Source: Ceratobasidium sp. AG-K
Taxonomy: Eukaryota > Basidiomycota > Agaricomycetes > Cantharellales > Ceratobasidiaceae
Direction: 5' to 3'
Assembly (NCBI GenBank): GCA_037039685.1
Contig: JAWNGF010000002.1
Span: 6,262,001-6,326,000, forward strand
Length of the DNA stretch: 64,000 nucleotides
Of the stretch, positions 35,026 through 48,852 are shown piece by piece; position 1 is the stretch's first letter, and each line of letters starts with the position of its first letter. The translations under genes and the position numbers were made by a program. The notes beneath the pieces are model-generated. The model was not told where the DNA came from. It did no database searches and saw nothing but the letters and a program-made list of their open reading frames with translations.

Positions 35026-37125
35026 TCAGTCATGCCAGGCAACGACCCTGCTAATTTTTAGCAAAGTAGCCATATCATCGTGTTGAATAACCCCGTACTT
35101 CTCGTTGGCAGTTATAGTCCCAGGAACGTAATTTAGGACTTGTAAACCATCCAATGTTGTACCTCGGGATAGAGCGACGTAGGCTATCAAGCATCTCGTC
35201 AACTCATAAGCCCGCATTAACCGAGTCGCCTGACCTTGACCAGGAGCAAACTTTCCTGCTAGATCCAGCTTGACGCGTGACAGGCTTCGAGTTTGGGTTT
35301 TATCAATCTATATTATCCCACGTTTTGTTAGTCCAGAGGAGTGGGCATGTGGACGGGCTTACGCTCATAGCCCATCCCAACACCAACGGGACCTACACCC
35401 ATCTTAGATCCGTTTTAATCATTTACACAACAACGCACCTGCCACCGGCACATCCTAATCCCCTCGCCCGTACTCTCCCATAGTCTAAACTCGGTTCGAG
35501 GCACCAAAATTTCCACCCCGCTCTCGAATCGGACGATTGGCCAGCGCATAGAGCTGCCCGACGGCGGGCGAGGTGGGAGTTGGATCTGGGGTTTGAGTTT
35601 GGAGGCTTGTTGGACAGTGAGGAACGAGGTAATGATACCGAGGGATCCGTTCGGTATTTTCCCGGAGAGGATGTCCTGGATGCGGCCAAGTAAGCCAAGG
35701 CCAAGTCTTGCTCGGAATAACCCACTTGTGTGCATACGACTTGTGCCCCAACCTGAGAACCAACCGTAGGCATACATACTACCAGTTCTGTCACCGAGCA
35801 CGAACCTTGAGATTGAGTCTCTCTGGAGCGATTTCCTCCAACATAGTCTGCGCATGCCGTTTATCTGCTGCCCCATTGACCATTTTCCCATTCGCTTTTC
35901 GAATAACATCCCGAGACCTTGCTTCAATAAAATCGGGTTCACCCGGCAAGTCTTGCATTCTTTTCGAATTGAGAGTGGTCGCACGTACTTGAAGCGGAAA
36001 CAATTCCACCGGTTCGATGCCGTCGTTGAATTTGAGTGGCCGCTCGAGGGAGTGTATGAGGTCGGTAGAGGCGCTAGAAAGTTTTCCGAGTCGGGCTTCG
36101 TTGAGTAGTGTTACTAATTCTGAAAGATGTTAGCCGGTGATTTAATGTTATGGACGGTCGACTTACCAGGCTCGTATTGTCGGAACGACCGAGTGAGCTT
36201 GACTTGATTTCGCTGAAAAGTGTTCTTCCACTCGGGCACCTCGAACGCAAACTTGGGGGTAGCATTAGCGATGGGTTCTGGTGGGAGTTGGAAAAAGTCT
36301 CCGCTAACGATAACCTAACTGAGGATGAGGCATACTGAGCCAGAATACGTTTACTGCTGTACCTGAGGTCCACCGAATGGCTCTTTTGCCTTCTTCTTTC
36401 GGATACTACGAACCGTCCATTCTAAAGCACTAAAATAAGCTCCATCTATCATCGAGACTCGATTTGCAGGGTCAGCTACTGGTCATGGTAAGGCAGCGAG
36501 GTAGGCTACAAACTATCGTCGATTACGAGGACTTTCGTTTTGCACCACTTCTCTGCATATTCCGTTTTATGCCATGTATTTCCTAGCAGTTTTTTGAGCT
36601 GTCTATCAGTGACGGCATCTGTAGGATAGCTCGGTCAATTAGAATGATAGGATGTCTTGTACTAGTAGACTCACGGGCGTGGGTGTGAAGGGTTGTCCCG
36701 CCTAAGATTGACGCCGATAGACAAGTACTTGCGGTTATGGCCACAGATTTATTCCTAGCTTGAAGTTTTTCGATGATCCTTTTGAGGATGAAGCTCTTCC
36801 CGGTTCCTCATTTTCCAGTTGGTCACGAAGTTGATCATCGAACGAATCACATACCGGCAGGTCCGAGTATGGCAACATTCTTTCCTCTGAGAGCTAAATC
36901 AAGTACACGCTGTTGTTCGGCAGAGAGGTCCACCGAGCCATTGGAGGGAGCTTGGCTGGTTTTAAATGCCGAATTTGAAAGTTGCCGGTTCAAATTAATC
37001 GACCGGATCCCCCAAGGCGGGCCATGGTTTCGAGCGCGGACTGATCGAGTTATCCTTAAGCTTACTGGGAGACATACAAAGGCGTTCGACGACATAGAGA
37101 AATTCATCCAGACAGATAAGAACAA
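35026..37125 (-). CDS. PIF1: PIF1-type DNA helicase, probably mitochondrial, with altered motifs
   Basis: PIF1 helicases (SF1B, 5'-3') act on mitochondrial DNA, telomeres and G-quadruplexes. The N-terminus MFLSVWMNFSMSSNAFVCLP is followed by Arg-rich sequence, a plausible mitochondrial presequence. Domain order: LSAEQQRVLDLALRGKNVAI, Walker A GPAGTGKS (split by an intron), ITASTCLSASILGGTTLH, Walker B read as LVIDDISMIDGAYFSALEW, motif III VSGDFFQLPPEP, KLTRSFRQYEPG, GAQV|DILSGKIPNGSLGIITSF, LVLGWAMS|IDKTQTRSLSRV, then AYVALSRGTTLDGLQVLN. Introns join in frame, so it may be expressed. Two departures from the family: the Walker B acidic pair is Asp-Asp where PIF1 has Asp-Glu, and the usual IHKSQGQTL box is IDKTQTRSL, one residue short. 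It could be a diverged paralogue or an early pseudogene. The promoter (178 bp) is shared with CAF40. Confidence 0.8.
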
Positions 37126-37303
37126 TTAACACTTCATATGGTAGGAGGATGACGCGCCGAGGCGGGCGCCTAAGTGATGACTAACCCTACTCAGGTGACC
37201 CCTCCCTCGCTCCGGCCTCTTCTCGACCTCGGCCACCTGGTTCTGTCCTGTACAACACCCTTATTTTTCTGGCTAAATACTCTTAATCTCGACAATTACA
37301 ACT
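37126..37303. promoter_or_regulatory. Divergent promoter, PIF1 / CAF40
   Basis: 178 bp between opposite start codons; must hold both promoters. No distinct box can be named with confidence. Confidence 0.4.
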
Positions 37304-38846
37304 ATGTACAACACCGGGCGGGACTATGCCCCCCGACTCAACGCCGCCAACGTGAACGTCGGGGTCAATCCAAACATGAACCTCGAGTCGCTCCGTTACT
37401 CCACTCCGCCTCCGAATCTGGGCGGAACACCGCCGGCGCCTCCTTATGGCCAGGGCGCCCCGCATCATCTACTCGGTGGAGGCGGAGTGGGGGGAATGGG
37501 CAACGTGAATTTGGGCAATAATTTCTCGCAGCAGCAGCAGCAACAGGCGCTCATGAATATGAGTGCACAACAGCTGGCATTGCAAATGCAACAGACGATG
37601 GGAAATGTGAACAGCCCAGGCAACATGGGCATGGGCGTTGGAGTAGGCGTTGGTGGAATGGGACCGGGAATGCAGGTGCAGGGCCAGATGGGAATGGTGC
37701 AAAACCAGATGGGACACGAAGAGGCCAAGATTTATCAGCTCGTGATGGATCTGATGGACCCGTCGCGCAGGGAAGGCGCTCTGCTCGAGTTGAGCAAAAA
37801 GCGAGAGCAATTTGACGATTTGGCACTGGTCCTTTGGCATTCGTTTGGTAAGTTGCTAGGGCTTGTAACGAGTTGTGCTTACTCTAAGTTAGGTGTCATG
37901 GCGGCCCTCTTGCAAGAGATTGTATCGGTGTATCCCCTCCTCTCCCCTCCAGCCTTGACGGCCCACGCATCCAACCGGGTGTGCAATGCCCTTGCTCTCA
38001 TGCAGTGTGTCGCCAGTCATCAAGAGACTCGTCAGCTTTTCCTAAATGGTACGCGTTCACCTTGTTTGCATCCCAATTCACTCATTTTTCGCAGCCCACA
38101 TTCCACTGTTTTTATACCCTTTCCTCAACACGACATCGAAAACTCGCCCGTTCGAATATCTCCGCCTGACTTCACTGGGCGTCGTCGGTGCCTTGGTCAA
38201 ACAAAACGATAATGCGGGAGTGATACATTTTCTGCTCTCGACGGAGATCATTCCCTTATGTTTGCGTATTATGGAGACAGGTGAGCCTGGTTGTTGACTT
38301 TTGCCCAGTCGGTTACTAATATCCGATGTCATGGTCAGGATCGGAACTTTCCAAGACGGTCGCCATTTTCATTGTTCAAAAGATCCTTCTCGATGATACC
38401 GGCTTGAACTATATTTGTCATACCTATGAACGTTTCTACGCGGTCGGGACGGTGCTGAGCAACATGGTGGCACAGGTAAGCAACATTACCCATTCGTGAA
38501 TTTCGCATCTGATTCGTCGACGTAGCTCGTAGACAACCAAGTGGTGCGCCTCTTGAAGCACGTAGTCAGGTGTTATCTCAGACTGAGCGATAATATGCGG
38601 TACGTCATGCATCCTGCCCTGCCCTTTCATTCAATTAATAGACTTCTAGCGCACGCGAGGCGCTCCGTGCCTGTCTTCCCGAACCCCTCCGCGACAACAC
38701 ATTCGCCAACCTTCTCAAGGTAAATCCCTTACTCTGTTGTCCAAAGACGGAAACTAACTCGCGCTCAGGGAGACACGGTGACCAAACGCTGCCTCGCCTC
38801 ACTCCTGGCCTGCCTCTCTGACAGACCCGACCAACGCCCCGAATAA
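37304..38846 (+). CDS. CAF40: CCR4-NOT complex subunit CAF40/CNOT9 (Rcd1)
   Basis: An armadillo-repeat subunit of the CCR4-NOT deadenylase, binding NOT1 and tryptophan-containing peptides of mRNA regulators. Exons: 37304-37847, 37893-38048, 38095-38280, 38339-38475, 38526-38599, 38650-38719, 38769-38846. The first about 140 residues are low complexity: [13 protein letters not shown], a Gly-rich stretch, a poly-Gln run, and [13 protein letters not shown]. The conserved domain then runs [100 protein letters not shown] and [20 protein letters not shown]. It is intact and near full length. Met/Gly-rich tracts also occur in MPE1, another RNA-processing protein in this window. Confidence 0.95.
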
Positions 38847-40223
38847 ACCGACAAAATTATCCTACCATTGAATACACGCCATAATCTTATGTATCCGAGT
38901 ACGCTACGTATCTAGCTAGTCCCCCCATTCTTGTTGAATATTGTGCTGTCGTTAGAGTACATTTTGAATGAATTTTAGTGCTTTTTATGGCTGCTGTGTG
39001 TTTTGTCGTGGGTTGGTGGGAGTTGGTTAGTCAGCGGGTCGTTCGTCAGCTTGGCATCATGTCACACCTTGCGTTTTGAGCTGCCAGTCAGCAATGATAA
39101 GACTTGGTTCAACCCAGCCAAGGGAACAACTATATGCGACTGAACTCGGGTCACCGTTACGACATGCAATATGGGGGACTTCAGCGGCAGAAAGGCTGCT
39201 TTATTACTAATATACCATGATTTGTCTCCTGTTGCTGACAGCTGCCCACCGATCTCATGGATTTCTGTGCACGGAGGATCATCGTGATCTTCCGATCGAA
39301 TCATTGACGAGGGATCATCGCGTCGGTGCCCTCAATAGATGAGCTCTAGACATGTCGAGAGAGTTGGTAAAGCGCCCAAACTGCAGTGCGATCACAGTAT
39401 TAATCAAGCGAGACTGAATAGGATACATTAGGAAGAGGGGCTGCCTCTCGGAGCCGTGGTTTAGGACCCACGTGTATATCAAACTGGGTGGCAGTGGATA
39501 GGATGGTTGAAGGGCTATCATTCTTGGGATTCGAGCGACACTTGTTCAATGAAATCTAACCTTATCGTATGTGGGACTGGTGGAAGGATTGTTGCAAGTT
39601 AAAGCCACTGCTTCCTTTCGTCCGTGGCTCCTGGGAAAAAGTACCGAGTCGGGTATGATGTCACTGCATCATATGCGCTCGAAACTCCGGAGGACATATA
39701 CCTGGAGAGTATACCACGAGGTGTGCGGGAAGAGGGTAGGGTGTTTGGATGTGTGCGATGCGACAGATGGCTGAGTGCTTGTTGGCTGAGCTTGCGAGAT
39801 TCTTTGATTCTTCCAAGCCCGATTCAGCACTTATCGCTAACATAGCAGTGATTCAATGTAGTTTTGGGGAATCGAATTTATAGGGCTGGAATCATGCTCC
39901 GTGGACACGCCTAGAGCCATTGTTTGCCGGAGCGCCAGACGTAAAACGTATTAGCCAAGAAGGACATTACACGGCAAGCTATAGCCCTGTGACTGAGGCC
40001 TTCAACCTCGTCCCGGATCATAACGGTATTTTCATCGTGGTTGAGGGCTAATGCTAAGCTGATTCCACTTAGTCTCATTAGAGTGTACACAAGATAACTT
40101 TGACACTGGAATTTGTACAATGTCCGTCTCACGTTCAAACATCATCATGGCGGGGGCACACGGTTATCTTTCACTGATTTCATACAACTTGACACCAGGG
40201 GCGAGACTGGTTAGTGCCTTGAA
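38847..40223. other. 1.4 kb unassigned region
   Basis: Between CAF40 (plus) and the SKP1-like gene (minus), so a convergent 3' region. Short frames on both strands lack family resemblance, and I see no repeat or RNA gene. Confidence 0.4.
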
Positions 40224-41028
40224 TTAATGCACTTCTCGATCCTCCGACCATCCCTAAAGTGGATTGAGATTGAGCTGAAAATGCTATAGATACGAAACGC
40301 ACGTTTTCTTTCTTGATTTGAGCCTGGATTCGCACCTGGTTGGTTTAACACCTTTACGATACTAACGCCAAACTCACCTCTTCTTCGGGGGTAAAATTGT
40401 TGACTATATTAAACAGCTTCCTGATTTCTTCTGAATTTTTGTTTTTGATCATATTGGCAACTGTCTTGCATCCGACATCCCTGAGGTGAATACAAAGTGG
40501 GTTGCGATACCCCAAGCATGCGTTCAACAAGCTTACAAAAGGGGTTTGATATCCAAGTAATTCGCGGCAAGGATGATCTCGAATAACGTTTCGTGGTCCA
40601 CTTGAATGAAATTCTGGTCCCATTCGCCTATTTCATCGACTTGTCTACGCCGGGGATCATCAGATTCTTCCGATTGGGTATATAACAAGGGGTCGTTTCG
40701 GTGGTGCTCGCAATACTCGATGACCTGGACGTATTGAGAGAACGTTAGTTCAGCTCCAATTCTGTCATGCGAACGGGGCGCCAGCCACAACGTCGTCGTA
40801 CCTTGTCTAGGACCGAGGAGGATACGTTAGGAAGTGGAATCGCTTCACGAGGTCGGAGCTCAGGTTCTACACACACATCAAGCTAAGGGTCAGTAGGCTA
40901 GGATGACCGAAGGAAGACCTGCCATCCTGGGGCGAGAATAACCCGAATTGCCTATATACGTCCCAAACGACTTCTCTCTTCTGATCATCGTTGGTAAGAA
41001 ACTGCACTGTTGGTTCGGTGGATGCCAT
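40224..41028 (-). CDS. SKP1-like protein, divergent N-terminal half
   Basis: SKP1 links cullin 1 to F-box proteins in SCF ubiquitin ligases. The exons join in frame across introns at 40867-40922 (GC-AG, GCAGGT) and others: [133 protein letters not shown], then an extra VRI and [17 protein letters not shown]. The F-box-binding C-terminal half is nearly canonical. The N-terminal BTB/POZ half, where SKP1 meets cullin, is not: the segment after the first strand reads [12 protein letters not shown] instead of the usual helix-forming sequence. The C-terminus extends the usual ENEWAEDR end. A broken relative lies at 13.1-13.9 kb. It could be a functional but altered adaptor, or on its way to decay. 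Confidence 0.82.
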
Positions 41029-41599
41029 GATATTGTGGCTCTGTGTTGGCCAGCTCAAGGAGCGCCCATGTCATATCTATGAGCGATCAAGGCGGTGCTC
41101 GGAAGGTCATCCGAAAAAAATCCACAATTTATCGAATTTGGGAGCTAATTTTGCGTCCAGAGTACTTTGACCAGTACGAGCGCGCAGCAAGACTCCAGAC
41201 TCCGAGGCTCGTAACCAGCCATTAGGCACATAGTACAGTATCGCCTAGATGGAAGCCTGTGCGTTTACCAAGAAATATCAGGGTCTTGTTTGCGTCCATC
41301 GTCTATTTGTTTGGCCTAGTGGCGAGCCACTAATCCGACGGTGCCATCGCTCGAAAGTTGGAAAATCGTCTCTGTAACAATAGACAGTCTTGATTCAGGC
41401 CTCTTGAATTAGGCCTAACTAAGCATTACTCCTTGCTTGTGTTAACATCATTCAGATTTAACAGTACCATTTTAAAGAAATTGCAGCCCATCGCAAGTGA
41501 CTTCCTGGATGAGGAAAATATGGCCATGCTAACCAATCGATACTAGATTACAGGCGTAGCATAATTTATACAAGCCATAAACCCGCAGGGGTTGGATTT
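41029..41599. other. Upstream flank of SKP1-like gene
   Basis: Promoter side of the SKP1-like gene. No coding similarity recognised. Confidence 0.4.
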
Positions 41600-42420
41600 T
41601 TGGCGCCTCGAGGCGTACAAATGAATGTCCGCAGACAAACCTGAAGGAGAGCTCGCACCTGCTGCAACCATCTGGAGATTGTATCTCAAAGAGGCAGATG
41701 AGTATGACCAAGAACTCGCCAAGAGTCGCCACTCGAGTTTGGATATGCTACTGCTATTTGTAGGTTTATTTTGACAGCATATACTTTTGACCTTGCAATT
41801 GATCCGGGAGACCAAACTCATCATAGGCCGCGCTTTTTTCTCCAATTCTTACCGCATTCCTGAATTGAATCCAAAGACTTATTACAGCTAACCCTCCCCC
41901 CCTCCCCCCGATACATTGGCTACTCTATTGCTAATGATCTTCCAGTCTCAACAGCGCATGGTGCTTGGTCTCCCCGCTCAGGATGACATTTCCAAGGACA
42001 TCCCGTCATTTTCTGTATCATCGTCCGCTCGCTTGATCAACGGCATATGTTTCATCTCACTGGCGTTTTCACTCTCTGCTACCCTCATTACTATGCTCGC
42101 CAAGGAGTGGCTCACTGCATAATTTGGCCTCCCGCTCCCGCCCACCTCGTGCTCATGCGCTACTTCGCCGGTCGAGGCTTGAGAGACTCGAACGCTAGTA
42201 AGCGTTACATATTATTGCACTTCTTCCCTCAATGTTGCATTTATTGTTACTTCTGTTTTCTATGGGCTGGTTATTTACCTCTGGACCTTGGACCTTGCTA
42301 TCACAATCGTTATTGCTGGGGTAATTGGGCTCGGCTCACTACCCTATTCTATATCTGTACAGCAGTGCTAGGGGGCCGTGAATGACGGTTACCCATATGT
42401 TACCCAGGTCTCGGGATATA
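41600..42420 (+). pseudogene. DUF6535 membrane-protein pseudogene
   Basis: A 5'-end fragment of the family seen intact at 50.4-53.8 kb. Segments in order: ADKPEGELAPAATIWRLYLK, EADEYDQELAKSRHSSLDML (both also in the intact gene), then broken sequence where the first transmembrane helix should be, then QSQQRMVLGLPAQDDISKDI, SARLINGICFISLAFSLSAT, LITMLAKEWLTA and a TAA at 42120-42122 where the intact gene continues AYLSSRPRPAHAH. Beyond it, frames fall apart (a WTLDLAITIVIAGVIGLG-like helix is still visible). No C-terminal part is present. Confidence 0.8.
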
Positions 42421-42742
42421 TCAAGACAATCGTCACTACGTTTCGCGACTCTCGAAATCCTACAAAAGAGGCACATTCCAGTTTTACCTTACAACAAGTT
42501 GCATCAGGAAAACCGCTCTCGGATTTGAGAGTGATTTGAGAGTGATTTGGCTGATCTGGGCTGATTTGGGCGGGTGGGCGTTTGTCTTAGCGAACGGCAG
42601 ATAAGTGGGAGAATAGGGCTTTGATTGCTCTGATCATCGATGTCGCGCTACGACCATATATTGACTTCGTTATTTATAATAAAACCCAAGAGAAATCAAC
42701 AGCCGTATTTATGATAAACCTGAATCACTTGACGCTCTAAGC
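42421..42742. other. Intergenic, DUF6535 relic to flavin oxidoreductase
   Basis: Contains a short direct repeat GAGAGTGATTTG (two copies at about 42525-42550). Nothing else seen. Confidence 0.4.
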
Positions 42743-44446
<1,704 letters not shown>

Positions 44447-46415
44447 TTGGATTCAGTGGAGTAGAGTAACACGCAGTAGATCTGTAGGGAGTTGAGTGGG
44501 CTGATACTATTAACGGCACTTCAGAGTGCTCTTAAATACTACACTAGCCGTCTCTTCGAATCGTAGATTGGATGTAAAGGCGGGTAACAAGGGTCATCCG
44601 TGAATAGTATTACTATTGGAGAATTACGAAGTTCCTCGAGCCGACGAACCTTTTCTGCTTCGAGCTTTCCTCGTTTGCATCGCGATATATGCTGTGCCAA
44701 TCAGCGACGGGCCTTGGCCCAGAAGCTCAAACGGTTCTATGCAAATGGCGCGAAGCGAAATGGTTCGGCGTAAGCGTCGGAGACATTACTCGTCTCATCT
44801 TTGTGTAGAGGATTGGCGCATCCAATTCACCCGCCAATGCTAACGCTCGCCAGAGGTATGGCTGCATCCCATCTGCGGGTGCGCTTCGAATTTAGGAAGT
44901 CGCAAGACCAAGGAGCCATTTAAAAACGCGCCAGATCTCTTTCCACGAGGTGATAGAATTCGTTGTGTATTATATAGAAGACTATGATCGCTGAAATATC
45001 CCTATTATATAACATTACGCGATCTATCGACAGTCACAAATCTCATCATATTATCACCAAGGCAAGGAAGGTAACTGGCAGACCCTGGCTCGGCATGCCG
45101 AATTGACGTTTGCCGGCCGGTGCGGGTCGACGGCCAATCAGGTTGAGATGGGCCACAAATCTCACCTTGTCACAGTTACGATTGATTGAGTGCGCGAACC
45201 ATTGCTCGACCCTTGAGAACCTCAAGATACCCGCCGATAGGAATTCATCTCTCCCATTTCATACATTCGCGTCAATCGGAGATCTCCACAATCATTTCTG
45301 AGTGCTCATAATCCGAAAAGGGTACTCGTTAGACAATTCCGACTGGCGGCGTTTGAGGCGCAATAGAGTTGACTGCTTCCTGAGGTGTGGAAATTGAGGG
45401 CGAATGAACTCAACAGATTATAAGTATCCAGGGTGTCCAAGCATTTCGCCAGCTCGCCCTTGTCCCCTGCGGCGGCGCGGAGGATTTCTTGGTCAACGAG
45501 TAATCGTCCTTGCTTAACTCTCCTCATCCCTTGTTTCCTGGATTGAGTTGAGGGAATTTGCCGGGTCTTCACGATCTTATAACACGATCACGCGACGCCT
45601 ACCATGCATTCTCCTGGAGACTATCAGGCGGACCGAGAGTTCTAGTCCCATGATCATACATTAAGTCGGCTCAATAGTAGATTGCTATATGACGCGCGTT
45701 AGCTAACAGCAATGTTAGACAGCATGTCGCTCTCATCATCTAGGCGTGGAACGGCCTCGGTTCCGGCCATTCCACATGCTCCAACGTCTGACGTGATAGG
45801 CGGTTTTCCTCATGGTCATATTGGCTCATTAATGAAACCTATATCAGGTTCCGATGACGACGAGCCCCGGCAAGAAGGGCCTCCCGACTTCGGAACCGGA
45901 TTCGACGAAAACCCATACACCCTTGGAATCATATTCGTGCTCCCAAGTGTTCATCAGCACGGGCGGATTTCGTCCATGATATTCGGCATCCAAGATCAAT
46001 AAACTCTTCACGTAGAGGGCTTTAATTGTCGCGATTGTTCGAGCTATCACCAGTCACACTTGGTAGCTGAAGGATCGGCGTCAAGAGTGTCCAATGTATG
46101 CACTTGATTGGTCGTCAGGGTTCAGAATTCGCCTACCATCCCGGAATCTGCGAGAACGATCGACGCGGGTCCCTGATCATGAAACACTTGCTCTTCACTA
46201 TTGGACGGGTCGCAAACCCAACACGGCCCATATCGACTTGGAAATGCATACGAGTTCAAAGACATATACAGCAGATCACGATGACAACACGCCCGAACAC
46301 CATATATCGACTTCAGTTTATTCATTTATTCCTAGGATCATCGAATTAGCATCTCCGAAATTCAACGCTCATGACTAACTCACGTTTGGAAACTGCTTTA
46401 GCATTCAATGTGAAG
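44447..46415. other. Unassigned gene-poor region
   Basis: Upstream side of the flavin oxidoreductase gene, then 2 kb of DNA with no recognisable family. A 96-codon plus-strand frame at 45712-46002 and a 94-codon frame at 46094-46378 are the longest; neither has family motifs. Confidence 0.35.
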
Positions 46416-46419
46416 GCCA

Positions 46420-46590
46420 GAGTGATATCGCACCGGCAGGTAACAATGACATCGTGGTCGACGATAACTTCGTGACCATTATTGGGGGGGCTATTCGTAA
46501 TGACAGAGTCGCCACGAACAATCCTCCCAATAAGAGAGGCGGTGATATCGTCGACCACGCTATCATTGTTACCTGCACCAGCGGCAACTC
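46420..46590. repeat. Long imperfect inverted repeat (hairpin)
   Basis: GCAGGTAACAATGA at 46436-46449 is complementary to the sequence at about 46562-46575, and GTGGTCGACGAT at 46454-46465 to the one at 46547-46558. Further in, TTATTGGG near 46478-46485 pairs with CCCAATAA at 46526-46533. The symmetry axis is near 46505, so about 75 bp on each side can pair. Because of this symmetry both strands show frames with the same residues (AGNND and VVDD). It could be a foldback transposon or the centre of an inverted duplication. Confidence 0.7.
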
Positions 46591-47461
46591 TAGCGTGGAA
46601 GACACCTCTTAAAGCGTATGGGGAGGGCGATCAGGAGGGATGGGATCACGCTCGGTGTTCATCAAGTAGGCAATCTGGAAATTGGATGAGCGTTGTAATG
46701 GAACGAATGCGATTGGACGTACGATCATGTTTTCAATGCTGCGCGCTGGGGGAGCAAGTACGATAGAGTGTGTAGGGCGGCCCATGATGGTTCTTGTCAA
46801 GAGGTCGAGGGTGCTGCGGTGGTTTATATGACTCGGACGATGACGATCATCGACGGCGAGAGAAAGCGCGTGGCACGAGGTTCGCCACATCTCACGAATG
46901 CACTTGGACACCACATCGGATTTTGTCTTAGCGCCGATTGGGTCGAATCGGCGATCTCGATTGAGCGCAATCGGGTTGTGTTAGACTGCGAAGACAGGGG
47001 TATGGTTGATTGAATTTATCGGAGTGAAAGTGGATTCGTTTAGAGAATGGCTAGGCCCGGGTATACAGTCGCGAGTTAGGGCTGGAACTTGTGAGCAGAA
47101 AATCAAGCGGATAGATCGGGTCAAGGCCGAATTTCATAGTTCTCTCAGGGGGGATATACATTACAGAATATTGATTGCCTCGCATCTAAGAATAAGAAGC
47201 TTGGGGGATACGACGAAGCTACGGCGGACCGTCAACGATGAAGCAGGAAAGGAAAATCATTGGTATACCGCCACGTGAGAGGCTCTCAGGGTGTCACGTG
47301 GCAAGGCAGGGCGTTCTCCCATCGGCCACGTCGCCTAGCGTCGCCATTGAAATAACAACTGCGGGGCAGTCCGTCTGAACAGCCTATGTCGTGAACTGCG
47401 GAACACGACCACCTGATAGAGCCCCCTGCTCAACACTTTCTTTGCTACTGGACATCTCACA
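46591..47461. other. Unassigned region upstream of ALG5
   Basis: No recognisable gene. A CACGTG site (47295-47300) and CACGT sequences at 47272-47335 lie 130-190 bp upstream of ALG5 and could be promoter elements. Confidence 0.35.
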
Positions 47462-48852
47462 ATGTTTCCTATACTGATACTCGGCGCAGTTGTGCTATTC
47501 CTTGGCCTGGTAAGCGTCGGCGCGGTTCCACTCATAGCGCTCCTGGTTAGTGTCTCCTCCGAGTACTCTCCAGTATCTCTACGATCAAGATGACACCGCT
47601 ATCATCCTTGTTCTTCGAGTTTGGGTTGCATTGCTTCGCCAAACGACGACGAAAACACCAGCGCCAGAGCGCTCGTCGCTTCTGCCTGAATCATCCATCC
47701 TCAACCCCGCCTATTGCAGGAGTTATTGGCTAACAAGTTATTCCTAGATCTATATTCTACTGCGATTGTTCTCTCCTTCGATACTCCCTCCTGAACCCGA
47801 GGCATTCCAATACCGCTCCAACAGCGAACCCACCGTCCCTTACTCCCTCCCATCATCCAGCGCCCCGGCCGAATGCGACCTATCAGTTATCGTTCCTGCC
47901 TACAACGAGGCTAAACGTCTTCCCGCCATGTTGACTGAAGCGCTTAACCACGTACTCGGTGGCAAGGTCTGGAAAACCGTCGAGTTTCTCATTGTTGATG
48001 ATGGAAGCAAGGATGACACTGCAGACGTTGCATTGAGATTCCCTGTACCCGAAGAATCCAAGTCCTGGGTCAACGTATCGATTCGTGTTGTTAGGTTGCC
48101 GAAAAACAGCGGAAAAGGAGCTGCGGTTAGGCATGGCATGCTTCACGCTCGCGGCGAACGGATGCTCATGGTTGACGCGGATGGAGCTTCCAAGTTCTCT
48201 GATCTGGATCAATTGTGGGCCGCGATGGATGCCGGCGCGGATGTCGTTTGTGGTAGTCGGGCCCATCTCGTCGGAACGGATGCTGTCGTCAAGGTGGGTC
48301 GCAGCGATGCGCGTGGTTGAAGATCTGTCAACTGACTCTCCTTTCCATAGCGCTCGTTCATCCGGAACGCTCTGATGTACAGCCTTCACACCATCCTCAA
48401 GTTCCTCGGCGTCTCGCACATTCGGGATACACAATGCGGATTCAAGCTCTTTACCCGATCCGCCGCACACACATTGTTTCAAACTTTACACATTCCCCAC
48501 TGGATCTTTGACGTCGAGCTCCTTGTCGTTGCGCTGATGTGCGGGATGAGGACCGATGAGGTCGCCGTTGGGTGGCACGAAGTACCAGGTGAGCATCAGC
48601 CAAGTCACGCCAAATATTTAAACTCACATCAAATCAGGATCTAAAATTAACATCGTCTGGGACTCTCTTGGAATGCTGCGCGACCTCCTCGTACTTCGCG
48701 CAAACTATTTCTTTGGTATATGGAAGGTCATTCTTGCTGAGGAGCCTGAACCGCCTAAAGCCAATGGCACCGTAGGGAACGGGCACGTGACTGAAACATC
48801 CTCAGCGGCTTCGATTGGAAAAGTGCGCCGACGAACTGGAAAGCTCGCATAA
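47462..48852 (+). CDS. ALG5: Dolichyl-phosphate beta-glucosyltransferase ALG5
   Basis: Makes dolichyl-phosphate-glucose at the ER from UDP-glucose, the donor for the last three glucoses of the N-glycan precursor. Exons: 47462-47545, 47748-48293, 48351-48588, 48638-48852; the 202 bp first intron is long for this genome and could hide a small exon. A hydrophobic N-terminal anchor (MFPILILGAVVLFLGL...IYILLRLF) precedes the GT2 domain: ECDLSVIVPAYNEAKRLPAM, TVEFLIVDDGSKDDTADVAL, LPKNSGKGAAVRHGMLHARG, MLMVDADGASKFSDLDQLWA (DAD metal motif), DVVCGSRAHL, FLGVSHIRDTQCGFKLFTRS and IFDVELLVVALMCGM. The DTQCGFK motif is diagnostic of the DPG/DPM synthase group. The C-terminus is basic (VRRRTGKLA). Looks intact. 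Confidence 0.94.
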
